This document shows positions 9,178 through 18,534 of a DNA stretch of 42,721 nt, in pieces (within the stretch, counting starts at the first letter, position 1; each line of letters starts with the position of its first letter). The notes beneath the pieces are model-generated. The model made no database searches. It had not been told where the DNA came from and was given only the letters and a program-made list of their open reading frames with translations. Source of the DNA: M3007 sp964630705 (lineage in GTDB: Bacteria > Bacteroidota > Bacteroidia > Chitinophagales > Saprospiraceae); the NCBI GenBank assembly GCA_964630705.1, contig CAZVZH010000013.1, positions 1 to 42,721 of the forward strand, given 5' to 3'. The translations under genes were made by a program, and so were the position numbers.

Positions 9178-9302
9178 GGTTGTCTCATAAGCAACTCTTC
9201 ACCACTAAGAGCACTAAAAAACACGAAATTCCACTAAGGCAAAAGGCCCTTTTTAGTGTTATTCGGTGTTTTTAGTGGTGAAATAGAAATTATGAGACAG
9301 CC
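9178..9302 (+). repeat. MITE-like imperfect palindrome with terminal inverted repeats
   Basis: Terminal repeats TGTCTCATAA (9181-9190) and TTATGAGACA (9290-9299) match perfectly. With one mismatch they extend to 9178-9190 and 9290-9302. Inside, TTCACCACTAA (9198-9208) pairs with TTAGTGGTGAA (9272-9282), so the whole element can fold into a long hairpin. There is no coding capacity. This layout fits a miniature inverted-repeat transposable element or the scar of one. No clear target-site duplication is visible. Confidence 0.7.
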
Positions 9303-9355
9303 CCTATCCGCCCCATCATCTTTAGCCACGATATTTTTAACCAATAGTCCAAAAC

Positions 9356-9922
9356 ATGGAACCGCAAGCGCCTCTGCCAGATTCCGCCATTCACCCGGCT
9401 GTTTGGCATGAAATGAAGACGGTGAATGCCGGCGCGTCGCTGGCCGAACTGTCGGAAAGCAATCCGGTTTTGCTGGTCTTTCTGCGCCATTTCGGCTGTT
9501 CGTTTTGCCGGGAGGCCATCTCCGATATTGCCAAACGGCGCCCACGGCTGGAGCGACAAGGCGTCCGGATCGTTTTTGTGCACATGGCCCCGGAACAACA
9601 AGTAGCCGAACGGTTTTTCCGGCGCTACAAACTTTTTCCAATCGACCATATTTCTGATCCGGATAAAAACTATTACCGCGCTTTTGGCTTGGGCCGGGGC
9701 ACCCCTGCTCAATTGTTCGGCTTGATGAACTGGATTCGCGGTTTCGAAGCGGGTGTGCTCGAAGGCCATGGCTTTGCTTACCAAAGCGAAGAAATCGGCG
9801 ACGGCTTTCAAATGCCCGGCGTTTTTGTCCTGCACAAAGGGACGATCAAGCACGCCTTTGTCCACCAACATGCCTGGGACCGGCCCGATTACGAGGAGAT
9901 CGTTAAATGCTGTGAATTTTAA
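9356..9922 (+). CDS. Peroxiredoxin-like AhpC/TSA_2 (SelL-related) family protein
   Basis: This 188-residue cytoplasmic protein has a thioredoxin fold. The strand VLLVFLRHFGC leads to a CxxC-type motif, CSFC, at about 48-51. The segments RIVFVHMAP and GVFVLHKG fit the family AhpC-TSA_2, whose members are peroxiredoxin-like and lack proven substrates. Reduction of peroxides or disulfides is likely but unproven. The gene overlaps the start of the next receptor gene by 11 bases, so the two are probably translated from one message. The MITE-like repeat ends 53 bases before its start codon. Confidence 0.8.
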   Translation: MEPQAPLPDSAIHPAVWHEMKTVNAGASLAELSESNPVLLVFLRHFGCSFCREAISDIAKRRPRLERQGVRIVFVHMAPEQQVAERFFRRYKLFPIDHISDPDKNYYRAFGLGRGTPAQLFGLMNWIRGFEAGVLEGHGFAYQSEEIGDGFQMPGVFVLHKGTIKHAFVHQHAWDRPDYEEIVKCCEF

Positions 9923-11813
9923 AAAAACTGTACTCCGCCAGCTGCTGGCCTCGGCTCTGTCGGGCCTTTGGCCGTTCCTGCCGCTGGTTGCACAAACCGA
10001 CAGCCTGCACACCCTTCCCGAAGTCAGCATCCGCGACTTTCTGCCGCCCGAAACCGGATATGCCGACAGGTTCAGCGACTCGCTACCCACTTCCGGCATT
10101 TCTACCCTGTCCGAACGTTTGCTGCTGGAATTTCCCATAGCCTTGCGCGCCAACGGCCCCGGCGCCTTGGCTACCCTTTCTGCCCGGGGCGCCGGACCTT
10201 CCCGAACGGCAATTTTTTGGCAAGGCCTCAACCTGCAAAGCCCGATGAACGGAGTGGTCGATGCAGCCCTACTGCCGCTGTGGCCGAACGACCAGATTGC
10301 CTATCGCCCTGGCGGCCAGAGCGCTACCCAAAGCTCCGGGGCTATGGGGGGCGCGCTTTACCTGCTCCCTAGTCTACGCTTCGATTCCACCGCTCCTCGG
10401 CGACAAATCGGTTGCAGCATAGGCAGCTTTGAGCGCCAAAATGCGTACGGAAGCCTGGTGCTGGGCGGTAATAAATTTAACAGCCTGTTGCGGGGCTCCT
10501 GGCGGCAGGCCGAAAACGATTTTCCCTTTAAAAATACTACCCTGATCGGCGCCCCGGAACGTCGCCAAGCCAACAGCCGAACTGAAAACCTCGATCTGCA
10601 GCACTACACCGTCCAAAAACTCGGCGAAAAAAACCGGCTGGAAACCGCTTTTTGGCTGCAACGCGCCTTTCGCGAAATCCCGCCGGCCATGACCGAGGCG
10701 CCGGACCAGACTTGGCAGCGCGACCGCGCTACCCGGGCCGTTCTGCGCTGGGTGCAAACACCCTCCCGCCCGGCCGTGCCCGACAGGCAAATTCAACTCT
10801 CCGGCTGGTCGGAATGGATTGCCTTTCAGCTCAACGGCGACACCGATACGAGCCGCTCGCAAACGCTGCAACTCCGCGCCGAACAGCATGTTGCGCCTTC
10901 TCCACACCTGAACTTTCGCAGCCAATTCGAGGCCTGGTACCAGCGCGCTCAAGCCGATGGTTATGCCGACAGCACCCGCTGGTTTGAGCAAAAACGCCTG
11001 GCTGCGGCCGGGCAGGCAGAGTACCGCCGCGATGGGTATCAACTCAGTCTCCGGCTGCGCCAGGAATGGGCTCAAAACCAGGGGACGCCGTTCACCTGGG
11101 GGCTGGGCGCGCAATTCCGGCTGAACCAAACCTTGAGGTTAAAAGCCCATTTGTCCCGAAATTTTAACCTGCCTACCTTCAACGACCGCTTCTGGAGGCT
11201 CTTGGGCAACCCCGATTTAAAACCGGAGCGCGGCTACGGCAGTGATGCCACCTTGCACTGGAACAGCGGAAACTGGTCGGTCGAAAGCACCGTTTTTCAG
11301 CTCCTGCTCGACGACTGGATTCTGTGGCAGCCTGGCCCCGACGGTTTGTTTCGTCCCGGCAACCTGCGCCGGGTATGGTCGCGGGGTTTGGAACTGGCGA
11401 GTCGTTGGCAAGCCCGTTTTTGGAAAAGCCAATGGAAACTGGAAGCCAACTACCAGCTGGTCCGGGCCACCAACACCCGGGTGTACGACGGTAGTTCCTT
11501 GGCATTAGGCCGCTTTTTGCCGTACACGCCGCAACATATTTTAAAAGGAGCCATACACTGGCGTGGCGACAGTTGGTCGGCCAGCTACTTGCACCAATTG
11601 ACCGGCAGCCGGTTTACGAATGCCGGCAATTCGGAACAACTGCCGGCTTTTCACGTTGGAAGTATCTTTTTTCAATATTCCTGGAAAATGGCAAAAGGGG
11701 AGTTGCGGGCGCTGGCCAGTTTGGAAAATTGCTGGGATTCGGCCTACCAACTTATCGCCTACCGGCCCCTGCCCGGGCGGAACTGGCGGTTGGGCGTGGA
11801 ATACGGATTTTAA
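9912..11813 (+). CDS. TonB-dependent outer-membrane receptor, BtuB-like
   Basis: This protein has 633 residues if the GTG at 9912 is used. I prefer that start because a signal peptide follows immediately (hydrophobic from VLRQLLASAL to LVAQ). Upstream in-frame ATGs lie deep inside the preceding gene and give no signal peptide. A plug domain is visible in the first 150 residues (LSARGAGPSRTAIFWQGL, SSGAMGGALYLLP), followed by a beta-barrel ending in an aromatic residue (VEYGF). The plug resembles vitamin B12 and siderophore receptors, but no cobalamin riboswitch or uptake genes are near, so the substrate is unknown. The gene overlaps the redoxin gene by 11 bases. Confidence 0.8.
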   Translation: MNFKKTVLRQLLASALSGLWPFLPLVAQTDSLHTLPEVSIRDFLPPETGYADRFSDSLPTSGISTLSERLLLEFPIALRANGPGALATLSARGAGPSRTAIFWQGLNLQSPMNGVVDAALLPLWPNDQIAYRPGGQSATQSSGAMGGALYLLPSLRFDSTAPRRQIGCSIGSFERQNAYGSLVLGGNKFNSLLRGSWRQAENDFPFKNTTLIGAPERRQANSRTENLDLQHYTVQKLGEKNRLETAFWLQRAFREIPPAMTEAPDQTWQRDRATRAVLRWVQTPSRPAVPDRQIQLSGWSEWIAFQLNGDTDTSRSQTLQLRAEQHVAPSPHLNFRSQFEAWYQRAQADGYADSTRWFEQKRLAAAGQAEYRRDGYQLSLRLRQEWAQNQGTPFTWGLGAQFRLNQTLRLKAHLSRNFNLPTFNDRFWRLLGNPDLKPERGYGSDATLHWNSGNWSVESTVFQLLLDDWILWQPGPDGLFRPGNLRRVWSRGLELASRWQARFWKSQWKLEANYQLVRATNTRVYDGSSLALGRFLPYTPQHILKGAIHWRGDSWSASYLHQLTGSRFTNAGNSEQLPAFHVGSIFFQYSWKMAKGELRALASLENCWDSAYQLIAYRPLPGRNWRLGVEYGF

Positions 11814-11824
11814 GCAACATGTTG

Positions 11825-14800
11825 CTAAATAGCGCCAATTTCCCGCAGCACCTGGTCCATCCATTGCAGCCGGGTGTCGCGGTACATGCGGCAGGCGCTG
11901 AGTTCCTGTAAATAATCGAATTGGAAATAGTGGTTTTCATAGTGGTTTTTGCGGGTGGGCAGCAAGCCCAGAAAATATTCGTTCCAGCGGATGCGGCCGT
12001 GGCCTTCCAGTTCGCGAATGGGCAGCTCAAGAAATGCTGCCTCGGGATAGTATAAAAACAAGCCTTTTCGCTTGCGGATGATTTCGATCACGAGTTGCCG
12101 TTCCTGGATGCGGTTTTCATGGCGGTATTCGCTGATTTCCCGAAAATAAAGCGCATTTAAATCCTGATGCCGATTATTCGAAATACGCTGGCGGGCTTCC
12201 AGCCGGCTAAACCGCTGGGGCAACAACTGGGCAACTTGCCGAACAATGTCCGGCGCATGAAAACCAACGGGCGCAGGACTCGGGTAGGGCACCGCCGCGC
12301 CAGCTTCCGACACATCGATCCAGCGGAATTTGCGCTCCAGGGTCAGTTCTTCGAACACCAGGTCGAGCGCTTCCGGGAGCTCGTGCAAATCCCGGAAAAT
12401 ATGCAGCGCCTGCAACAAAAGGGCTACAGCTGCCGGCCGCTGGTTTTCGTTTCCCTTGGTCAGTTGCTCCAAAGCGGGTTTAATCTGCCGGCCCAGCAGC
12501 TGATGAGCCAGCATTTGGTGGGCCTTGTCCGGTTCCAGTCCGATCGGGAGTTCGAGCAGTTGCCGGTATTCGGCAGCTGCATCGTAGCCCAGTCCCAGGC
12601 ATTCCGGCAAGCTGACGAGCCGCGTGGGATCGAAATGCAGCCACGTGAGCAGGCGGTTGCCCACCAGTTCCTGGAGGATGCGCTGCAGGTATTCCTGCCC
12701 GGTTTCCGGATACGCCAGGTAGGCGCTTTTCCAGCTTTTCAGGCAAGTTACTACGGTTTGGCGGACTTCGGTTTCGTTGGGCCGGCGGATATCTGTCCAT
12801 TGCAGGGCATCCCGCATTTGGCGGTACTGCTCGTCGGCGTCGGCGGCGAACTGCCGGAACACTTCTGTTTTGATGTTCGGCGCTACATGGAGCCAACCGC
12901 TGCGGCCGGCGTGGTCGCTGACAATTTTTTCCACCACTTCCAGCGCATTGAACCGGTAGTTGGCACAATCGGGATGGGTGCAAACCTGGCCGTTTTCGTC
13001 GAGTAAAAACCAGCGGAGTTGCCCAACGGCAGGAGCCGGCCTGCCGGATGCCGTGGGTTGCAACAACCCGGGGAGCAACTGTTCCACAGCCAAGCGCAGG
13101 AATGATTCTTCGTCGGGGTATTCGCGGTCGTTAAAAATTTTGTAGCCCAGCAAGGCTGCCTGAATCAATTCGATGACAGAATCGCGCAGGTCGGTAAATT
13201 GCAGGAAGCGGCGTTGCTCCTCGGCGATTTGTTTTTGCAGCCGAAACCGTTTGGCTTTCAGGTTGAAAAATAAATTTTCCCGCAGCTGCCGGTTCATCAG
13301 CACATCGTCGTCGTCGGGCGACACGGCTTCCAGCATGCCAATCAGTTCGCGAATCTCGCTTTCGATCCCAAAATCTTCGTGGGAGGCGAAGCGGAATTCA
13401 TCGTGCACAATTTCGACCTGGCGGATGTAATCGTATTTGCCGCCGTTGCACAATTCATTGACTGCCAGTTCCAAAAAGCCGCGGTAGGGGTGAATCGTCC
13501 GATAAATGACCATAGCCACCTGCACGCAATGCGCAATGGCGGCGCGGTTGTCGGGTACCTCCTGGCCGTAACGGCCGGTGTGCAGGATGTAGTCGTTTTG
13601 GTAGGTGCTGTACAGCCGGAGCAAGGCGTCGGAAAGCGCCTGCGCAGTAGCCGCGAGGTTGTACATCCCGGCTTCAGACGGGCAGATTCCGGCGCGTTGG
13701 TAATCGGCAAACCGGCCGGCATACACCACCACGTGGTTGAGTTTTTGCCCTTTACCGTACACCGCGTCGTGGATGATGCGGTCGGGGCCTTCTTTTTTTA
13801 AATAACTCAGCAGCAGCAACTCGTATAGCTGGGCCGACTGGGGGTCAATTTGTTCACGCACCTGTTCGCAGTAGGCATAGGCGCGTCCGAACTGACCGAT
13901 CCCGATGGCGTCTTGGGCGAGCAGGAGGTCGCGCCGGAAACGCTGTTGCTGTTGAACCGACAAGCTGCCCAGCGCGGTTTCCGCAGAAGCCTCCGAAGGC
14001 TGCGGGGTATGGTCGGGCAGGTGGAGTGTTTTCGGAACATGCACGGCGCCGAAAGGCAAAAAAAGTCCCGCCAAAGCATCTGCCGGAGCGCTGACAGGCG
14101 CCCAACCGTAGTAGTTGGCGGCAAAAATACGGGGCCAGGTCGAGCGGAATTGCCGTACTTCCAGCTGCTCGATCAAATGCCGAAGGTCGAGCCGGATCGC
14201 CGCCACCGTTTGGCTGAAAACATCGAAACCGAGTTTGTTTCGTTGCGACTGCTGGCGCCATTCGGCAAAGGCGTCCTCGAGTTGGAACAGTGCGTCGGGC
14301 GTGCGCTCGGGGTGGAGCAGTTGTTTCAAAAATTGAAACAGCGGCGCCAAATCGCAGTGCTCCAGCCGCACGATGAGCCGTTCGCGCACATCTTCAAACG
14401 TCAGTTCGAACTCGGGCCCTTCCGGCGCCGGGAACAGCGCCCGGCTGCGGTCGACCTGAAACAGCAGGTCGCGGGCGCGTTGGGCCGAGCGTTTCAGCTG
14501 CACATCCCGTCCCAGGCTGTAGCCCTCCACGGGTTGGTCGGCTGCCGGCGCTACGGGAAAGCCCTGGAGGCTGGCCGGGATAAAGGCGGCGCGGGCAACC
14601 ACCACCAGCACTTGCAAGTTTGGCCGGCGCTTTTGTTCAGTAAGGGCGCACTCCAGCACATAGCGCTCGTCGGGGTGATCCAAATAGTTGTTGGACAGGC
14701 AGGCGACAAACAAGTCGGTTTTTTCCAAAAATACCTGGGCTGCTTTTCGAAAATCTTCAGGGGCTACGGCATTCGGATTCCAAAAAATCAACGGACGGCC

Positions 14801-14899
14801 CTCCAAAGCCTGATTCAGCTGGTGGTAAAGCCCTTCCGCCGTGTGTACGTCGGCGGTATTGAAGGAAATGAATATGTGGATGTGCTCGGCGGGCGTCAT
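11825..14899 (-). CDS. Large TIR-domain protein with a long helical C-terminal region
   Basis: This protein has 1024 residues. Residues 6-140 look like a TIR/SEFIR domain: the first strand with box-1-like HIFISFNTAD (8-17), then DLFVACLSNNYL (62-73) and YVLECALTE (80-88). Glu83 sits where bacterial NAD-cleaving TIR domains carry their catalytic Glu. Residues 150-1024 are mostly helical, with no domain I recognise. A small Cys/His group (CTHPDC) near residue 640 could bind a metal. No signal peptide or membrane helix is visible. The gene stands alone: its 3' end converges on the receptor gene and its start diverges from purL. A role in NAD+-depleting defence, signalling or protein scaffolding is inference. 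Base composition matches its neighbours, so recent transfer is not evident. Confidence 0.75.
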   Translation of the reverse strand: MTPAEHIHIFISFNTADVHTAEGLYHQLNQALEGRPLIFWNPNAVAPEDFRKAAQVFLEKTDLFVACLSNNYLDHPDERYVLECALTEQKRRPNLQVLVVVARAAFIPASLQGFPVAPAADQPVEGYSLGRDVQLKRSAQRARDLLFQVDRSRALFPAPEGPEFELTFEDVRERLIVRLEHCDLAPLFQFLKQLLHPERTPDALFQLEDAFAEWRQQSQRNKLGFDVFSQTVAAIRLDLRHLIEQLEVRQFRSTWPRIFAANYYGWAPVSAPADALAGLFLPFGAVHVPKTLHLPDHTPQPSEASAETALGSLSVQQQQRFRRDLLLAQDAIGIGQFGRAYAYCEQVREQIDPQSAQLYELLLLSYLKKEGPDRIIHDAVYGKGQKLNHVVVYAGRFADYQRAGICPSEAGMYNLAATAQALSDALLRLYSTYQNDYILHTGRYGQEVPDNRAAIAHCVQVAMVIYRTIHPYRGFLELAVNELCNGGKYDYIRQVEIVHDEFRFASHEDFGIESEIRELIGMLEAVSPDDDDVLMNRQLRENLFFNLKAKRFRLQKQIAEEQRRFLQFTDLRDSVIELIQAALLGYKIFNDREYPDEESFLRLAVEQLLPGLLQPTASGRPAPAVGQLRWFLLDENGQVCTHPDCANYRFNALEVVEKIVSDHAGRSGWLHVAPNIKTEVFRQFAADADEQYRQMRDALQWTDIRRPNETEVRQTVVTCLKSWKSAYLAYPETGQEYLQRILQELVGNRLLTWLHFDPTRLVSLPECLGLGYDAAAEYRQLLELPIGLEPDKAHQMLAHQLLGRQIKPALEQLTKGNENQRPAAVALLLQALHIFRDLHELPEALDLVFEELTLERKFRWIDVSEAGAAVPYPSPAPVGFHAPDIVRQVAQLLPQRFSRLEARQRISNNRHQDLNALYFREISEYRHENRIQERQLVIEIIRKRKGLFLYYPEAAFLELPIRELEGHGRIRWNEYFLGLLPTRKNHYENHYFQFDYLQELSACRMYRDTRLQWMDQVLREIGAI

Positions 14900-15055
14900 T
14901 TTGGTCGACGCAAATTTTCGTAATTCCTGCGAGATTTTGCGAAAAGGTCGTCTCCGAGTTGTTCGGAAGCGGAAATATTCCGGTTTTTCTACCCCACCGG
15001 CTGCGGGTTCGATTTTTTCCGGAAAGTACAGCCCCCGATTACGTCGGCTACACCC

Positions 15056-15063
15056 TACCTTTG
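15056..15063 (+). promoter_or_regulatory. Bacteroidota-type -7 element upstream of purL
   Basis: TACCTTTG fits TAnnTTTG and is followed by CGGC. It ends 38 bases before the purL ATG, in the divergent region shared with the TIR-protein gene. No good -33 element is evident. Confidence 0.5.
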
Positions 15064-15101
15064 CGGCTCAAACCCGATCCCTCACTTTTCAACGCTTTTC
15101 C

Positions 15102-17333
15102 ATGGCTTCAGCGGAACCGCTGCCCAACCTTGAAACCGCTCAAAAGCTCGGCTTAACGGCTGATGAATTTGAAAAAATTGTGGCCATTCTCGGTCGCAAC
15201 CCCAATTTCAACGAACTTTCCATTTACTCCGTCATGTGGAGCGAGCACTGCTCCTACAAGAACTCGATCCTGCAACTCAAAACCCTGCCCCGCACGGGCG
15301 CCCGCCTGCTCGTCGGCGCCGGCGAAGAAAACGCGGGGCTAGTGGATATCGGCGACGGGCTGGGTTGCGTGTTCAAAATTGAAAGCCACAACCACCCCTC
15401 CGCCATCGAGCCCTACCAGGGCGCTGCCACCGGGGTGGGCGGCATCCACCGCGATATCTTTACCATGGGCGCCCGCCCCATCGCCGCGCTCAATTCCCTG
15501 CGCTTCGGCAAACCCGACAACCCGCGCATGAAGCGCCTGATCGCCGGGGTGGTGAAAGGTATCGGCGACTATGGCAACTGTTTCGGCGTGCCGACCGTGG
15601 GCGGCGAAGTCTATTTTTATGATTGCTACCACCACGATATCCTGGTGAACGCCATGTCGGTCGGCATTGTAAAAGTGGGCGAAACGGTAAGCGCCACCGC
15701 CGGCGAGCCCGGCAACCCGGTGTTCATTGTCGGTTCGGCTACGGGCAAAGACGGTATTCACGGCGCTACCTTTGCCTCCGCCGACCTGAGCGAAGACAGC
15801 CACGAAGACCTGCCCGCCGTGCAAGTCGGCGATCCATTTCAGGAAAAACTCCTGCTCGAAGCCAGCCTGGAGGTGATCAAAACCGGCGCCGTGGTAGGCA
15901 TGCAAGATATGGGCGCCGCCGGCATCACCTGCTCAACTTCTGAAATGAGCGCCAAATCGGGGGTAGGTATGCGCATCGACCTTGATAAGGCGCCCCAACG
16001 CCAGGCCGATATGAAACCCTGGGAAATCCTGCTTTCCGAAAGCCAGGAACGCATGCTCATTGTTTGTCAGCCCGGTCGCGAAGCGGAGGTGAAAGCGGTG
16101 TTCGACAAATGGGATTTGCCTTGCGAAAAAATTGGGGAAACCATCCCGGGTGGCCGCCTGGAATACTACTGGCACGGCGAAAAAATTGCCGATGTGCCGG
16201 CTGAAACCCTGGTGCTGGGTGGCGGCGCGCCCGTGTACGTGCGCGAGCAAAAACGCCCCGATTACCTCGACCGTATCGCCGCATTCCGGCTGGAAGACAT
16301 CCCTGTGCCCGCCGATCTGCGCGCTGCCGCACAAAAAGTGTGGGCTTCGCCGAATATCGCCTCCAAAAACTGGATAACCCGGCAATACGACTCTATGGTT
16401 CGCACCGGAACCATGACCACGAACCGCGCTTCTGATGCGGCTGTGGTGTACATCAAAGGCACCGAAAAAGCCCTGGCCATGACCACCGATTGCAACTCGG
16501 CCTACGTGTACGCCGACCCTTACCGGGGCGCTATGATCGCTGTGAGCGAGGCTGCCCGCAACCTGGTGTGCGCCGGCGCCCAGCCGGTGGCGATCACCAA
16601 TTGCCTGAATTTTGGCAACCCCTACAACCCGGAGGTATTTTACCAATTTGCCGAAGCCATCCGCGGCATGGGAGCGGCCTGCCGGAAATTCGAGACCCCG
16701 GTCACCGGCGGCAACGTCAGTTTTTACAACCAATATACCGAAAACGGAAAGGTGATTCCGGTTTACCCGACGCCGACGATCGGAATGCTGGGTGTACTCG
16801 ATGATTACGCCGGCCTGATGACGCTGAATTTTAAACATGAAGGCGATCAAATTTACCTCCTTGGCGTAAGTCGCGACGACTTGGGCAGCAGCGAGTACCT
16901 CCGCGAGGTGCATGGCGTGGAATACAGTCCTTGCCCGCACTTCGATCTGGAAACGGAATTTCAGGTGCAGGAAACGGTTAAAAAATTGATCGCTCAAGGT
17001 TTGGCGGCTTCGGTACACGACGTTTCGGATGGCGGCTTGTTTGTTTGCCTGCTGGAAAGCGCTCAGGTAAACGGTTTGGGATTTTCGGTACACAGCCCCT
17101 CCGGTGTTCGGAAAGACGCCTGGTTGTTTGGCGAAGCCCAGAGTCGCATGGTGGTGAGCCTGCGCCCGGAACAAGTGCCCGACTTCGAACGTTTTTTACG
17201 GAACCAAAGCCAGGTTTTTGAAAAAATTGGCGCTGTGGAGGGCGATTCCGTAATCGTAGATGGAGAAAACTGGGGCGCAGTTGCCGATTGGAAAAATACG
17301 TACAACACTGTTTTGTCCGAACTTATGTCTTGA
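15102..17333 (+). CDS. purL: Phosphoribosylformylglycinamidine synthase subunit PurL
   Basis: This 743-residue enzyme is of the small PurL type, which works with separate PurS and PurQ proteins. It makes formylglycinamidine ribonucleotide from FGAR, ATP and glutamine-derived ammonia in purine synthesis. Visible are MWSEHCSYKNS (45-55), ESHNHPSAIEPYQGAATGVG (94-113) with the family His, the first AIRS-type ATP-binding half, and GGNVSFYNQY in the second half. The ATG at 15102 fits the usual N-terminus and follows a -7 element; the in-frame extension upstream runs over the divergent promoter region. purS and purQ are not in the window. Confidence 0.96.
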   Translation: MASAEPLPNLETAQKLGLTADEFEKIVAILGRNPNFNELSIYSVMWSEHCSYKNSILQLKTLPRTGARLLVGAGEENAGLVDIGDGLGCVFKIESHNHPSAIEPYQGAATGVGGIHRDIFTMGARPIAALNSLRFGKPDNPRMKRLIAGVVKGIGDYGNCFGVPTVGGEVYFYDCYHHDILVNAMSVGIVKVGETVSATAGEPGNPVFIVGSATGKDGIHGATFASADLSEDSHEDLPAVQVGDPFQEKLLLEASLEVIKTGAVVGMQDMGAAGITCSTSEMSAKSGVGMRIDLDKAPQRQADMKPWEILLSESQERMLIVCQPGREAEVKAVFDKWDLPCEKIGETIPGGRLEYYWHGEKIADVPAETLVLGGGAPVYVREQKRPDYLDRIAAFRLEDIPVPADLRAAAQKVWASPNIASKNWITRQYDSMVRTGTMTTNRASDAAVVYIKGTEKALAMTTDCNSAYVYADPYRGAMIAVSEAARNLVCAGAQPVAITNCLNFGNPYNPEVFYQFAEAIRGMGAACRKFETPVTGGNVSFYNQYTENGKVIPVYPTPTIGMLGVLDDYAGLMTLNFKHEGDQIYLLGVSRDDLGSSEYLREVHGVEYSPCPHFDLETEFQVQETVKKLIAQGLAASVHDVSDGGLFVCLLESAQVNGLGFSVHSPSGVRKDAWLFGEAQSRMVVSLRPEQVPDFERFLRNQSQVFEKIGAVEGDSVIVDGENWGAVADWKNTYNTVLSELMS

Positions 17334-17391
17334 GCATTTCACCGCTTGGGTTCCTTTACTTTTCTATTCCAATGCTATAAAATTAAGTATT

Positions 17392-18462
17392 ATGAAAAAT
17401 TTGAAATATCTGCTGTTACTCTTGTTGCCGGCATTTTCGGCCGTGCCTGCCTGTCAAACGGGCCCTGATACCTATACGTTTAAAGGCACGGTGGCCAATG
17501 CCGCCAACCTGCAAGTGCTGCTGGAACAAATCTATTTTGATCAAAACTCCACGCCCCTTGCTATCGGCCGGGTAACGAGCGACGCCTCCGGCAAATTTAC
17601 CATCGAGAAAAAAGAAGCCTTCAACGAGGGACTCTACCGCCTGACCATCGGCGCGAAGCGAATGTTTTTCATGCTGGGCGGCGACGAAAAAACGGTTGCT
17701 TTCGAAGGCGACCTGAACACGATAGACCGCTTGGAGGTAAACGTGACCGGTTCGGAAACCTTCGCCTGCTATACCAAAGTCATCAAGGAAATGCTGCAAG
17801 CCGGACAGATTACGCCAGAGCTGGCCGCTGGTTTTGTGGAAAAATCCTGCAACCCGCTCATGCGCGCCTTTGTAACCATGCAGTTGTTCGGACGGAATGC
17901 CGGCGACAACCTGGAAAAGTTTCAAAGCTCCGCCAAATTGCTGCAAGAGAAGATGCCACAGTCGCAGTACACCACCGAATATGTAAAAATCGTCAGCAGC
18001 CTCGAGGCACAAATTCAGGCGCAGCAGTCCAGCGCAGTGATCAAAGTCGGACAACCTGCGCCCGACATCAGCCTGCCCGGCCCCGACGGCAAAGTTCGCT
18101 CTTTGTCGAGTTTGAAAGGCAAAGTCGTTTTGCTCGACTTCTGGGCCAGCTGGTGCCGCCCATGCCGCATGGCCAATCCGCATGTGGTGGAGGTATACAA
18201 CAAATACAAAGGGCAGGGTTTCGATGTGTTCAGCGTTTCGCTCGACCGCCCCGGCCAGAAAGACGCTTGGGTAGCGGCGATCAAGCAGGATGGTTTGGTG
18301 TGGGACAGCCACGTCAGCGACCTCCAGTTTTGGAACAGTGCCCCGGCAGGGGTGTACGGCGTCCGTTCGATACCGAGCACCTTTTTGATCGATCGCAACG
18401 GCAATATCGCCGCGATCAATCCGCGGACCGACCTCGAAGCGCAATTGCTGAAAGTGCTTTAA
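17392..18462 (+). CDS. TlpA-like thiol-disulfide oxidoreductase lipoprotein with DUF4369-like N-terminal domain
   Basis: This 356-residue protein has a lipoprotein signal with Cys21 after VPA. Residues 28-130 resemble DUF4369, the N-terminal partner domain of many Bacteroidota thioredoxin-like lipoproteins. Residues 218-356 form a TlpA/AhpC-TSA thioredoxin domain with WCRPC at 254-258 and the cis-Pro segment SIPSTFLID. It probably acts in the periplasm on cysteines of exported proteins or cytochromes. The start at 17392 gives a proper signal peptide; an in-frame extension would overlap the end of purL. A terminator follows the gene directly. Confidence 0.9.
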   Translation: MKNLKYLLLLLLPAFSAVPACQTGPDTYTFKGTVANAANLQVLLEQIYFDQNSTPLAIGRVTSDASGKFTIEKKEAFNEGLYRLTIGAKRMFFMLGGDEKTVAFEGDLNTIDRLEVNVTGSETFACYTKVIKEMLQAGQITPELAAGFVEKSCNPLMRAFVTMQLFGRNAGDNLEKFQSSAKLLQEKMPQSQYTTEYVKIVSSLEAQIQAQQSSAVIKVGQPAPDISLPGPDGKVRSLSSLKGKVVLLDFWASWCRPCRMANPHVVEVYNKYKGQGFDVFSVSLDRPGQKDAWVAAIKQDGLVWDSHVSDLQFWNSAPAGVYGVRSIPSTFLIDRNGNIAAINPRTDLEAQLLKVL

Positions 18463-18480
18463 CGCGAACGTATTTCAATA

Positions 18481-18519
18481 AAAAAGGCTGCACTCCTGTA
18501 CGGAGCGCAGCCTTTTTTT
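18481..18519. terminator. Bidirectional terminator between the TlpA-like and OmpA genes
   Basis: GGCTGC (18486-18491) pairs with GCAGCC (18507-18512), extended inward by CTCC/GGAG. The stem is flanked by an A run on the left and seven T on the right (18513-18519). Convergent genes on both sides can use it. Confidence 0.88.
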
Positions 18520-18534
18520 GTTGGAACTCCCCGA

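Noticed and set aside
9753..9911. An N-terminal extension of the BtuB-like receptor
   Set aside because: It runs through the redoxin gene in another frame and would bury the signal peptide, so the GTG at 9912 was preferred.
9860..9915. A cobalamin riboswitch before the BtuB-like receptor
   Set aside because: There is no intergenic space and no B12-box-like sequence.
13850..14923. A 357-codon plus-strand frame
   Set aside because: It is antisense to the TIR protein gene and shows no domain or signal.
15933..17174. A 413-codon minus-strand frame
   Set aside because: It is antisense to purL, whose identity is certain.
17416..18444. A 342-codon minus-strand frame
   Set aside because: It is antisense to the TlpA-like lipoprotein gene, which has an unmistakable WCRPC motif.
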